Below, in pieces: positions 34,087 through 42,748 of a stretch of 64,000 bases of DNA (position 1 is the first letter of the stretch; each line of letters begins with the position of its first letter). The stretch spans positions 14,829-78,828 of the forward strand of contig CALFER010000087.1 of assembly GCA_937951895.1 (NCBI GenBank). Reading direction: 5' to 3'. This DNA is from an uncultured bacterium. GTDB taxonomy: Bacteria; CSSED10-310; CALFER01. The notes beneath the pieces were generated by a model that saw only the letters and a list, made by a program, of their open reading frames with translations, was not told the DNA's origin and did no database searches. The position numbers were made by a program, and so were the translations under genes.

Positions 34087-35064
34087 ATGAATCGTTCCAT
34101 CATCATTCAGACCGCTCGTGAGGTGTTTTCTGGAGAGATCAGATCGCTCGAGGAAACACGCGAAACGATCGATGAGTCGTTCGTCCGTTCGGTCGAATTG
34201 CTCCTTCGATGTGAAGGGAAAATCGTCGTGACAGGAGTCGGTAAATCCGGATTGATTGCCCGGAAAATTGCCGCCACGTTGTCGAGCACCGGTTCGTCCG
34301 CGATATTTGTTCATCCCGTCGATTGCCTTCACGGCGATATGGGCATGATCGATGTCCGGGATATTGTGCTGGTGCTGTCGAAGAGCGGCGAATCGGAGGA
34401 GATCCGGCGCCTGCTGGTCTTTCTGAAGAACCGCGGAATTCGCGTGATCGCAGTGACGGCCCGCATGGACTCCTGCCTGGCTCGCGCTGCGGATCGCACC
34501 ATCCGTTTCATCACAACGGACGAAGCGTGTCCCATGGGTCTGGCGCCCATGGCGAGCACCACTGCGCAACTCGCGATCGGAGACGCTCTCGCGGCAGCGC
34601 TGATCCGCCTGAAGGATTTCAAACCCGAGGATTTTGCGGTGTTCCATCCGGCGGGCAGTATCGGCAAACGTCTCCTGCTGCGAGTATCGGACATCATGCA
34701 CGCACGTGAAAACCTGCCGGTCGTCGGTCCGGAAGCGACCATGCGGGAGGCGATCGTGTGTATGACCGAAAAACCCCTGGGTGCCGTTCTGGTCTCCAGT
34801 TCCGAAGGGTTGCTCACCGGGATCATCACCGATGGCGATCTGCGGAGGGGCATACAGAAGTATCCGGATCTCCTCAACAGGACCGTCACCGATCTCATGA
34901 CCTCAAGTCCGATTGCCGTCACACCTGAAACAATGGCAATCGATGCATTGCACGTGATGGAAAACAGGTCGAGTCAGATCAGTGTGTTACCGGTCGTGGA
35001 CGATCATCGAAAAATCCAGGGGATGATTCGACTCCATGACCTGGTCATCGCAGGACTCTACTGA
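34087..35064 (+). CDS. kdsD: D-arabinose 5-phosphate isomerase (KdsD/KpsF)
   Basis: This enzyme converts ribulose-5-phosphate to arabinose-5-phosphate, the KdsA substrate. The 325-residue protein has an N-terminal SIS domain (about 35-185: VTGVGKSGLIARKIAATLSS, HGDMGMI, VLSKSGESEEI, ACPMGLAPMASTT) and two CBS domains (about 205-260 and 275-325: GVRMREAI-like AIVCMTEKPLGAVLV, and SPIAVTPETMAIDALHVM). Length and order fit KdsD/KpsF exactly. It follows kdsA by 4 bases and is convergent with the epimerase gene. Confidence 0.95.
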   Translation: MNRSIIIQTAREVFSGEIRSLEETRETIDESFVRSVELLLRCEGKIVVTGVGKSGLIARKIAATLSSTGSSAIFVHPVDCLHGDMGMIDVRDIVLVLSKSGESEEIRRLLVFLKNRGIRVIAVTARMDSCLARAADRTIRFITTDEACPMGLAPMASTTAQLAIGDALAAALIRLKDFKPEDFAVFHPAGSIGKRLLLRVSDIMHARENLPVVGPEATMREAIVCMTEKPLGAVLVSSSEGLLTGIITDGDLRRGIQKYPDLLNRTVTDLMTSSPIAVTPETMAIDALHVMENRSSQISVLPVVDDHRKIQGMIRLHDLVIAGLY

Positions 35065-35071
35065 TCCGATC

Positions 35072-36076
35072 TCAGATCACCGGGAATCGCGCGTTATGAT
35101 GAAAATCACTCGCCGGATCCCGGATCAATCCCAGATTCAACGCACTTCGCACCTCATCCAAACCATCCCGCGTCGACACAGCGGGTCGGAAACCGAGATC
35201 ATGCAGCATTCGATCCGGGTCAATCTGGAAATTCCGCCTGTAACCTCCAAAGGTGATATCCTTATGCACAATCCGGATGCCGGGGATCAGATCCATGATG
35301 ATCCGGGCGAGATCTTCCTTGGTGTGATGGTTGTCGGGATTCCCCAGGATGTATGTCTTGCCCGTCATCCGTTCCAACGGGGCAGACAGCACCGCGAGGA
35401 TGCCGGCGATCACGTCTGAAATATGGATCAGACATCGAAGGTAACTCCTTTGAAATACAGTGATTTCCCGTTTTTGAATGGCATTCCAGATGAATTGATT
35501 ACCCAGCAGATCGAAGCGTGTGCGGGGGGATAATCCGAACACATCGCAGAGCCTCAGAATCGTTGTGGAGATGCGGTTGTCCGCCCCTGCCCTGATCGCC
35601 TCCTCGGCGCGGATCTTGGTTTCAGCATACAGAGTCTGAGGATTCTGAGGGGATGTTTCGCTGATCATTTCCGCATCATTTTCGGAACCGTAGGCCGAAT
35701 AGGTCGACGTGAAGATAAACCGCGGATGCCCATTTGCCTTCGACCATCTCAGAAGCGCTTCAGTGCCGTCGATGTTGTACCGGCATGCGATGTCCCGTCC
35801 GATGATCTGACATGCCGGAAAACCGGCTATTGCTGCGAGATGAATCACCGCGTGCACATCGGTATGCGAGGGGAATTGCAGGTTGCCATCGAGAATATTG
35901 CTTCGGGAGAATGAGAAATCCGGATGATGCATGAATGCGAGCAGTGAATCGCCGCCATAGAGTAATGTATCGATGATATGAACGGAAAATCCCCGGTCGA
36001 GCAAAGACGCAGTCAATTGTGAACCGATGTATCCGGCCCCGCCGGTCAGGATGATCAGGGGTTTCTTGTTACTCAT
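35072..36076 (-). CDS. NAD-dependent sugar epimerase/dehydratase (extended SDR)
   Basis: A 334-residue extended short-chain dehydrogenase of the GalE-like group acting on sugar nucleotides. The Rossmann motif TGGAGYIGS is at 11-19, HLAAIAG near 79, the catalytic set S124/T125 with Y150-K154 (YAETK), and LRLCDVFGLSPRTR as the substrate-binding part. It is the last gene of a four-gene - strand operon. Its start overlaps the end of the O-antigen ligase gene by 8 bases, so a role in O-antigen sugar supply is likely. The substrate cannot be named. Confidence 0.87.
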   Translation of the reverse strand: MSNKKPLIILTGGAGYIGSQLTASLLDRGFSVHIIDTLLYGGDSLLAFMHHPDFSFSRSNILDGNLQFPSHTDVHAVIHLAAIAGFPACQIIGRDIACRYNIDGTEALLRWSKANGHPRFIFTSTYSAYGSENDAEMISETSPQNPQTLYAETKIRAEEAIRAGADNRISTTILRLCDVFGLSPRTRFDLLGNQFIWNAIQKREITVFQRSYLRCLIHISDVIAGILAVLSAPLERMTGKTYILGNPDNHHTKEDLARIIMDLIPGIRIVHKDITFGGYRRNFQIDPDRMLHDLGFRPAVSTRDGLDEVRSALNLGLIRDPASDFHHNARFPVI

Positions 36077-37403
36077 GTCGACTCGCTTGCCCGACGCTTC
36101 GTGCGGGCTCCGATGTTGGATGACTCATGACGATCGCGGACATGACCACCATGATCAATGCTGAACTCGCGATATGAAACGGAAAACTGAAACACGCATC
36201 GATCATTCCCGAGATCATGCTCATCGTCGCCGCCAGGACCATCCAGTGCCTGTCTCCCGGACGGGAGGATCCCATCAGCCGATAACAACGGACCACACAG
36301 GTGATCAGAAAGCAGATCGTCAGGATCAGACCGATCAGACCGGCTTCGATCCAGATCAATAGAAACTCATTGTGGGGATGCGTGACAAACTCGGCATTCC
36401 GAAATGTATCGATACCCTCCTGGCGCAGCCGGATCTGAAAGTCCCGGTAATCGAATGGGAATCGCCCCAGACCATATCCCATCAACGGTTTCTCCCGGAT
36501 CATTTTCTCGCAGGCCATCCAGTAATGGGTTCTGGCATGAATCGATGAAGATGCCAGGTTGACATCGGTCGTCATCCGGGAATGAATCGAGGGAACCAGA
36601 TAAAGCAATCCGAGAAAAATCAGGGTGGCGGAGATCAGGCACATGAGGAATCGGATGATTTGACGACGATTGCGTCGTAATACATGGATCAGAATACCAA
36701 AACCCAGAGCACCGAAGCAGGCCAGAACTGCCGCCCGTGTGTGCGTCAGTGTTATCGTGGTGAAAATGGTTCCGGATGCGATCAGTGCAACCCACCGACC
36801 CGATCGATTCTCACTGTTCACACCCAGGCTGACTCCCAGAGGAAAAACCATGGCCAGGACACCGGCAAACAGCGTCTGCTGGCCGATGAATCCGGATATT
36901 ACCCATCGGATCTCATCGAACTCCTGCGTCGGAACGAATAGAAAATCACGGTCGAAAAACTGAAGGATTCCGTACAGCGATGTCAGAAACCCGGTGCCGA
37001 CGATGACGCTGATCAGAAGTTTGACGGGACGGTTCTGATGCAGGACCAGCCATCGTCGTGCCATGAGCATGAACAGGCAGTAGAGCTGGATGTTCAGAAG
37101 TTTCGAGACGGCATTCAGTCGATCCGGAGTCAAGTAGAAAATGACTGTAGCGTATAGGACAATCAGCCCCACGATGATCTCGATCGTATCGGGTCTGGAT
37201 GTCCATCCCCATGAGAGATGCTTGTGAAAAGCCATGAGAACGACAATGCCGACGATGATCAGCGCCTGGAAAATCTCTTTGGAATCGCGAAACGGTTCGA
37301 TGAACATCGACGAGTAGACCAGTTGTGAACCGGACAGAAGAATGACAAACAAAAATAAAATCAGGATGGACATGGAGTATGTTTCGCCGATCGCTCGATT
37401 CAT
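36069..37403 (-). CDS. O-antigen ligase / polymerase family membrane protein
   Basis: A 444-residue polytopic membrane protein of the WaaL/Wzy_C family, which joins or polymerises surface polysaccharide on the periplasmic face. About 11 hydrophobic segments are seen; a large periplasmic loop (about 285-360) contains SSSIHARTHYWMACEKMIREKP-type pattern split as HARTHYWMACEKM and PLMGYGLGRFPFDY, and the family hallmark FVTHPHNEFLLIWIEAG. Its ATG overlaps the upstream TPR gene stop (ATGA). The same architecture occurs in pilin O-oligosaccharyl transferases, so ligase versus polymerase is open. Confidence 0.88.
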   Translation of the reverse strand: MNRAIGETYSMSILILFLFVILLSGSQLVYSSMFIEPFRDSKEIFQALIIVGIVVLMAFHKHLSWGWTSRPDTIEIIVGLIVLYATVIFYLTPDRLNAVSKLLNIQLYCLFMLMARRWLVLHQNRPVKLLISVIVGTGFLTSLYGILQFFDRDFLFVPTQEFDEIRWVISGFIGQQTLFAGVLAMVFPLGVSLGVNSENRSGRWVALIASGTIFTTITLTHTRAAVLACFGALGFGILIHVLRRNRRQIIRFLMCLISATLIFLGLLYLVPSIHSRMTTDVNLASSSIHARTHYWMACEKMIREKPLMGYGLGRFPFDYRDFQIRLRQEGIDTFRNAEFVTHPHNEFLLIWIEAGLIGLILTICFLITCVVRCYRLMGSSRPGDRHWMVLAATMSMISGMIDACFSFPFHIASSALIMVVMSAIVMSHPTSEPARSVGQASRHE

Positions 37404-38437
37404 CGGGTCTGCTCCTGCAGGTTTTCGAGCATTTCCCGGGCGATTGGGTTGCCCGGTTCGAGTTCGATCGCCGATTCAAGTTCACGGCGCGCAGTGTCTG
37501 GTTGCTGACTGCCCAGAAAGATCCTGGCCAAGGTAACATGCCGCATTGCATTGGCTTCTGAGGATGCCGGAAAGGTCGAAGCGATCTCACGATGCAGAAT
37601 CATGAGGAACGGAACATAGCCTGCGTTGGCGGCGATCAGATGATCCGCAAGTTGCATGGCATTGTTCCAGTCGTCTCTCCGGATGTATTCCTCGATGGTC
37701 CACAGGGCGCTCCAGTGAGTCACTCCCGCCGCGGCATGCTGGCTTTCCAGAGACGCAGTCGCATCCCGATCATCCAGCAGGTAGTTGATACACACAATCG
37801 CCTCGATCAGTGACCGCGGTGGAGGTGTTTTAAAGTCGACCAGGCGATTCAAAGATGCAAGCGATCGACTCAGCACATCCGTGGGAATCTCACCTCTCAA
37901 GCGGATCACGAGATCGAAAAACTCGGAGGATTTTACTCGAATCAAGCCGTCGATGGCAGGATCAAATCGCGTGGCATAGGCTATCACACGGCGATACTCG
38001 GCTTCCGCTTTTTGCCAGTTTCTCATGGATTCATAGCAGATGGCGAGTTGGAGATTGACGAAGTAATTGGGCTTGTGGCGTTTCGTATCTTCGAGAACCA
38101 TGGCGGCCCTGTGGAAATGATTGGCATTGAGCAATGCGCGTCCGTAGGCGTGACTCAGTTCCCCGAACCATGGGAACAGATTGTACATCGGAGCCGCGCG
38201 ATTCACCGCCGCCCGGTATTGATGGTGAAGCACTTCGGTACTGGTTGATGTCGTGGCGGAATGCAGCGAGAAAAAAACAGCACACCATATCGACACAGAC
38301 AGAAACAGGCCGACGGCCAGGATTCGAAAACAGAGTGCAAGCAGAATGACCTTCAGGGGAATTCCGTCTGGTGAAGTTCCTGTATCGTCAAAGAAACCGC
38401 CTTGCGAAAAAACTCCGGAACCTGACCCAGAAACCAT
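37400..38437 (-). CDS. Membrane-anchored TPR protein in the polysaccharide operon
   Basis: A protein of about 345 residues with one N-terminal membrane segment (about 27-58) followed by TPR-like helical repeats, the clearest near 115-145 (NYFVNLQLAICYESMRNWQ) and near 300-340 (MRHVTLARIFLGSQQPDTAR). It likely scaffolds envelope polysaccharide enzymes in the periplasm; such TPR proteins often accompany O-antigen ligases, sometimes fused to them. The frame opens at a TTG (38452); I chose ATG 38437. Either way the start overlaps the preceding zinc-ribbon gene by about 50 bases, and no ribosome site is seen, so the start is uncertain. Confidence 0.7.
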   Translation of the reverse strand: MVSGSGSGVFSQGGFFDDTGTSPDGIPLKVILLALCFRILAVGLFLSVSIWCAVFFSLHSATTSTSTEVLHHQYRAAVNRAAPMYNLFPWFGELSHAYGRALLNANHFHRAAMVLEDTKRHKPNYFVNLQLAICYESMRNWQKAEAEYRRVIAYATRFDPAIDGLIRVKSSEFFDLVIRLRGEIPTDVLSRSLASLNRLVDFKTPPPRSLIEAIVCINYLLDDRDATASLESQHAAAGVTHWSALWTIEEYIRRDDWNNAMQLADHLIAANAGYVPFLMILHREIASTFPASSEANAMRHVTLARIFLGSQQPDTARRELESAIELEPGNPIAREMLENLQEQTR

Positions 38438-38930
38438 CGCCACGAGCAACAAGATTAGGTGTTCCAGAGGTTTCCGCAGCGGATGCCGGCGTGATCACAA
38501 GGCCTGCACTCGCGGGAGTGGATGGTTTGGCAGAAGGTTCCGGCGTGGCCGGAGCGGAAGCGGGTTGAGGGGCGACGTTCTGACTCCGAAGGTCCTCGAG
38601 CTGTCCGCGAAGATCGGCTATCAGAACTTCGTGGTTTTTCAGTTTGTTCTGAAGCCGCCCGATGTCGTTTTCTCTCGATTCCAGACTGTCGCGGTATTCA
38701 CGTATCAATTTGTCCTGGTGCTGGATGATCTCGTCCTTTTTTTCCAGTTCCGATTTCAGCGAAGAAACGAGATTTTTCGAGGAATCCTTGATCATGATTG
38801 TCGCCTGCTTCTCTGGATTCATGGCGATGCCGCGCTTGTCCTTGTATTGCATCCAGCATGTGCGACTGCAGAACGACGATTGAACGCCTTTCGGAAGTGG
38901 TTTATTGCAATTGAGACACAATGGTTGCAT
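38388..38930 (-). CDS. Zinc-ribbon/coiled-coil protein of unknown function
   Basis: A 180-residue protein I cannot name. The N-terminus has a CxxC-(13)-CxxxC cluster (LCLNCNKPLP ... SSFCSRTC), a small zinc knuckle like those in FCS/TRASH-type fingers. Residues about 50-118 form a strongly charged coiled coil (KSELEKKDEIIQHQDKLI ... NDIGRLQNKLKNHEVL). An Ala/Pro/Ser/Thr linker and a short basic end (RFRSFFARRFL) follow. It is the first gene of the operon with the TPR protein, O-antigen ligase and epimerase, read from a very good promoter 32 bases upstream. A cytosolic scaffold role is possible. Confidence 0.72.
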   Translation of the reverse strand: MQPLCLNCNKPLPKGVQSSFCSRTCWMQYKDKRGIAMNPEKQATIMIKDSSKNLVSSLKSELEKKDEIIQHQDKLIREYRDSLESRENDIGRLQNKLKNHEVLIADLRGQLEDLRSQNVAPQPASAPATPEPSAKPSTPASAGLVITPASAAETSGTPNLVARGDGFWVRFRSFFARRFL

Positions 38931-38961
38931 GGAAGAAAAACCCCTTTACCTGCACAGCTGT

Positions 38962-38990
38962 ATCATAGAAAATATACGGCAACGCGTCAA
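38962..38990 (-). promoter_or_regulatory. Promoter for the zinc-ribbon/TPR/O-antigen ligase operon
   Basis: On the - strand TTGACG (38985-38990), exactly 17 bases, TATGAT (38962-38967), 32 bases before the ATG at 38930. One of the best sigma-70 matches in the window. Confidence 0.7.
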
Positions 38991-39082
38991 TTCAAATCCG
39001 GTTTCGCCCATTCTGCCCGAATGCTGTCAACAGACGATCAGCGGAGTCGCCGAGCTGTTTGACCGGAAATGCGGCTTCCATC

Positions 39083-39111
39083 TTGAGTTCACGCGGAAAG
39101 GTCTGTATTGA
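39083..39111 (+). promoter_or_regulatory. Promoter for trxB
   Basis: TTGAGT (39083-39088), 17 bases, TATTGA (39106-39111), about 53 bases before the trxB ATG at 39165; it is divergent from the - strand promoter at 38962-38990. Confidence 0.5.
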
Positions 39112-39164
39112 TGAGGAGTGAACCGGGGAGAACCGGGTTATCCCCCCTCGAAAGGAGATCCACG

Positions 39165-40112
39165 ATGTCGAATACCGAGAAAACGCAACTTGCAATCATT
39201 GGAAGCGGCCCTGCAGGACTGACCGCAGCCATTTACTCTGCGCGCGCAAATCTTGATCCGGTCATCTTCGAAGGACTCGAACCGGGCGGACAGCTGATCA
39301 CGACGACCATGGTGGAGAACTTCCCCGGATTTCCCGAAGGGATTATGGGTCCCGAACTGATGGACAATATGCGGAAACAAGCCTCCCGTTTTGGCGCGAA
39401 ACTTGTTCCGGAGATTGTCGAGGAGGTGGATCTCTCCAGAAGGCCCTTTGAAATTCACTATGGAGAGAATCGTGCGCTGCTCGCCTCAGCGATCATCATC
39501 GCGACCGGTGCCTCCGCCAAATGGCTCAACCTGCCTTCCGAACATCAGTATCGGGGGAGAGGTGTGTCATCATGTGCCACCTGTGACGGTTTCTTTTTCA
39601 AGGGGAAGCGGGTTGCGGTGGTCGGCGGGGGAGACACCGCGATGGAAGATGCGCTGCACCTCACCCGCTTCGCGACGGAAGTCGTGCTGATTCACCGTCG
39701 CGACTCACTACGGGCATCCCGTTACATGCAGGAACGCGCGATCGAGAACCCGAAGATCACGTTTATGTGGAACTCGAAGGTTGTTGAAGTGCTCGGAATG
39801 GAATCGACCGGTGTCAGCGGTTTGAAGATACAGAACGTTCAGACCGGCGAAATCACACAGATCGCCATGGATGGTTTGTTCGTTGCGATCGGTCACAATC
39901 CCAACACCGGTTTTTTAAAAGGCCAACTTCATTTGGATGAAAGCGGATTCATCAAGGTTCCGAGGGGAGAAGTCGAAACATCGATTCCCGGTGTTTTCGT
40001 TGCAGGTGATGTCATCGACCCCCGTTTCCGGCAGGCCATCACGGCCGCCGGCATGGGATGCATGGCAGCGATCCGCGTCCAGGAGTTTCTCGAACTGCAT
40101 CCGCTCCCCTGA
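39165..40112 (+). CDS. trxB: Thioredoxin-disulfide reductase
   Basis: TrxB reduces thioredoxin with NADPH through FAD and a redox-active disulfide. The 315-residue protein has the FAD motif IIGSGPAGLTAAIYSAR (11-27), GGQLITTTMVENFPGFP, IIATGASAKWL, the active-site CATC (Cys137, Cys140), the NADPH motif VVGGGDTAMEDALHL and the C-terminal FVAGDVIDPRFRQAITAAGMG. AAAGGAG upstream fixes the ATG at 39165, although the frame opens at 39108. It stands as a single gene, convergent and abutting the lipoprotein gene. Confidence 0.97.
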   Translation: MSNTEKTQLAIIGSGPAGLTAAIYSARANLDPVIFEGLEPGGQLITTTMVENFPGFPEGIMGPELMDNMRKQASRFGAKLVPEIVEEVDLSRRPFEIHYGENRALLASAIIIATGASAKWLNLPSEHQYRGRGVSSCATCDGFFFKGKRVAVVGGGDTAMEDALHLTRFATEVVLIHRRDSLRASRYMQERAIENPKITFMWNSKVVEVLGMESTGVSGLKIQNVQTGEITQIAMDGLFVAIGHNPNTGFLKGQLHLDESGFIKVPRGEVETSIPGVFVAGDVIDPRFRQAITAAGMGCMAAIRVQEFLELHPLP

Positions 40113-41255
40113 TCAGATATCGGCGACCAGGCTCGCTTTGAGCATAATGTTGTTGTATCGGGATGTCGCGTCGGACAACCCGGGTTGGATCGACAACGCT
40201 TTTTCGAGGTGTTCCAAAGCGGTATCGTATTGCAGCAGCCGTTCCTCGATGAGTGCGAGTCCGATGTAAGCGCTCGTGAAACGCTCGTCGATACGGATGG
40301 TCTCGATGAAATGCCGCGACGCACTCCGAAAGTCTCCTAAAAAATAATCCGTCATGCCCAGTCGGTAATGGTAGTGAGAGTTGTCCTTTGCTGCAGACAC
40401 GGCCTTCTCGAAGTGCTTTTTCGCTTCACTGAGTCGGCCCTGGGTAAAAAACAGACTGCCCATGTTGCAATTCGCTTCCGCCATCTGAGGGTCATGTTCA
40501 AGCGCGCACTCATAGTGAAACCGGGCCTGATCGAGATCGCCACGAGAGGCATAGGCTGCGCCGAGGTTGTTATGGCCGGGAGGGAATCCGGGTTTGATTT
40601 CGGTCGAAATGCGATAGTACCGGATGGCTTCGTCGATGTGTGCGGGATTTTCTCTGAGAACCCGGTAGCCCAGGTTGTTGTAATGATGAGCGATGGCTTC
40701 GAGATCGTCGATGATTCGATAGATTCGGTAATGTTTCTCGGGGTCCGGCGAGAAATCCACCAGATAGAACTCCCCGCCATCCCACAAGCCTGCGCACATG
40801 TGACCATTGTTCAGAATGATGTTCCCTTCGATGGAATAATCGCTCAGTTGCGGAACATCGACATAGGCCGTATCCATTCCCAGCGATCGTGACAGACCGA
40901 TGAACAGGTTGGTGAACGACATGCAATTGGCCCGGCGTTCAAAGAATACCTGATGAGCGGTCATGTCGGCGGAACTGTCGTAGGTGATTTCGAGATCCCA
41001 TTTCGAGATCATGGCTTCGACGAGGGCGATGGCTTTCCTGACATGAGTCACCTTGTCACGTGTCGCGTCCCGCGCGAATTGAGCCATCTCCGGTGTGATC
41101 GCGAATGGCACTTCGATCCTTCCGCCCTCCACCGCAGTGACTCGATCAGAGGCAATCTGGAGAATTTCGGCCCCGGAGTAGATCCGCTTGGGCACGATGC
41201 AGGCCGAAAGGGCGATCATCAGGATCAGGATCAGTAAGGATCGAAAGAAGATCAT
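40113..41255 (-). CDS. Lipoprotein with transglutaminase-like domain and TPR repeats
   Basis: A 380-residue lipoprotein: signal sequence with lipobox LSAC (Cys at about 19). Residues about 60-180 form a transglutaminase-like cysteine-protease fold with the Cys in RRANCMSFTNLFIGLSRSLG, the His in NNGHMCAGLW and the Asp in FYLVDFSPD. Four to five TPR units follow (about 215-370; PPGHNNLGAAYASRGDLDQA, AEANCNMGSLFFTQGRLSEA, HYHYRLGMTDYFLGDFRSA). The catalytic triad looks complete. The gene has AGGAG before the ATG and a perfect TATAAT on the - strand (41281-41286) upstream, but no good -35. Its role is unknown. Confidence 0.82.
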   Translation of the reverse strand: MIFFRSLLILILMIALSACIVPKRIYSGAEILQIASDRVTAVEGGRIEVPFAITPEMAQFARDATRDKVTHVRKAIALVEAMISKWDLEITYDSSADMTAHQVFFERRANCMSFTNLFIGLSRSLGMDTAYVDVPQLSDYSIEGNIILNNGHMCAGLWDGGEFYLVDFSPDPEKHYRIYRIIDDLEAIAHHYNNLGYRVLRENPAHIDEAIRYYRISTEIKPGFPPGHNNLGAAYASRGDLDQARFHYECALEHDPQMAEANCNMGSLFFTQGRLSEAKKHFEKAVSAAKDNSHYHYRLGMTDYFLGDFRSASRHFIETIRIDERFTSAYIGLALIEERLLQYDTALEHLEKALSIQPGLSDATSRYNNIMLKASLVADI

Positions 41256-41374
41256 AAAAATCGTGACGCTCCTTTCCTGTATTATACTACGTTCTCACTG
41301 GAGTTTTTGTTCGAATCTACCTACAATACCCAACTCAGTTCCGATCTGAGGCTCACGCGGAAGGATGGTTCCGG

Positions 41375-42748
41375 ATGGCGCCGATTCCTCTCAAACATGA
41401 CATGGCTCTCTATACCAAGGCTGTGCTTCGTCTGATCCGTGTCGGGGCCAGAAACAATCTGCGCAAGGTGATCTCCAAATCCCATCCGTACGAACTCGCC
41501 AGATTGCTCGAAGGCATCGGCCCCGCGGAACGTCGTGAACTACTCGGCTTGACATACGAAGGCGGAAAACTGGGTCATGTGCTGCTTGAACTGGTCGAAG
41601 ACATGCGCATCAAGATCCTGAATGATCTTGAAGATCCCATGATCATGAGAATCGTGTCAGAGCTTTCGACCGATGATGCCGCCGATCTGCTCGAAATCCT
41701 CCCCCGGGATCGATACGATCGGATATTGAATTCAGTTCGCGACCCGTTCCTCAGAAGGCAGATCCGCCAGCTCATGAGCTTTGATTCATCAACGGCGGGC
41801 GGAATCATGCAGACGGAATTCTGTGCCTTGCCTGAAACCGATTCCGTCGGACGGGCTGTGGAGATGATCAAGCAGAGGGGGCGTGAAAGTCCGTTTTTTT
41901 ATTTGTACACACTGGACGAGGACCACCGTCTGTCCGGCGTCGTCTCGCTCAGACAACTCCTCCTGTCAGAAAATGAACAGACTCTCGGAAGCATAGCCAA
42001 TAAACAGATTGTGAAGGTTTGCCTGGATGAGGATCAGGAGCGGATCGCATCGCTGGTATACAAGTATGATCTGCTGGCAGTGCCGGTCGTCGATGCCAAA
42101 AATCATCTCGTGGGGATCATCACCATCGATGATGTGATGGATGTCGTCGAGGAAGAGGCCAGTGAGGACATCTACAAACTGGCCGGGTCGAATGTGGAAG
42201 AGTTGATGTACGGCAATCGAATTCTGAAGATTTCACGAGTCCGGCTGCCTTGGCTGATCATCTCGATCATAACCGGATTTCTGACGGCGAACGTGATCCA
42301 CTTTTTCAACAGCACCCTGGCCCAGGTCATCTCTCTCGCTTTCTTCATCCCGATCATCACGGGTATGTCCGGGAATGTCGGGACCCAGTCCGCCGCCATC
42401 ACAGTTCGAGGGATCGCGGTCGGACGGATCGGACTGCAGGTGTTCACCGGGACGGTTCTTCGAGAAATGCGGGTGGGGTTCACTCTGAGTCTCGTCTGCG
42501 GAGGACTCGTGGGTCTGGCTGGCTGGTTGTGGCTCGGCAATCCGACACTCGGACTCGTGATCGCTTCAGCCATGATCTGCGGCATTACGTTCGCGGCCAC
42601 GACTTCCTCATTCATGCCCATTCTTTTTTCAAGACTGGGGATCGATCCCGCCGTGGCATCGGGCCCCCTCGTCACGACGCTTAATGACTGCACATCCATC
42701 ACCATGTATCTCGGAATCGCATCACTGCTGGAACGGTATCTCACATGA
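41375..42748 (+). CDS. mgtE: Magnesium transporter MgtE
   Basis: MgtE is a magnesium channel gated by cytosolic magnesium. The 457-residue protein has the superhelical N domain (about 20-140, with LSTDDAADLLEILPRD and MSFDSSTAGGIMQTEF), two CBS domains (about 150-260, ending LAVPVVDAKNHLVGIITIDD), the plug helix (DVVEEEASEDIYKLAG) and five membrane helices from about 290. The permeation motif region reads PIITGMSGNVGTQSAAITVRG, and FAATTSSFMPILFSRLG follows. A GGAAGG lies upstream of the ATG. It overlaps the next gene by four bases (ATGA). Confidence 0.96.
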   Translation: MAPIPLKHDMALYTKAVLRLIRVGARNNLRKVISKSHPYELARLLEGIGPAERRELLGLTYEGGKLGHVLLELVEDMRIKILNDLEDPMIMRIVSELSTDDAADLLEILPRDRYDRILNSVRDPFLRRQIRQLMSFDSSTAGGIMQTEFCALPETDSVGRAVEMIKQRGRESPFFYLYTLDEDHRLSGVVSLRQLLLSENEQTLGSIANKQIVKVCLDEDQERIASLVYKYDLLAVPVVDAKNHLVGIITIDDVMDVVEEEASEDIYKLAGSNVEELMYGNRILKISRVRLPWLIISIITGFLTANVIHFFNSTLAQVISLAFFIPIITGMSGNVGTQSAAITVRGIAVGRIGLQVFTGTVLREMRVGFTLSLVCGGLVGLAGWLWLGNPTLGLVIASAMICGITFAATTSSFMPILFSRLGIDPAVASGPLVTTLNDCTSITMYLGIASLLERYLT

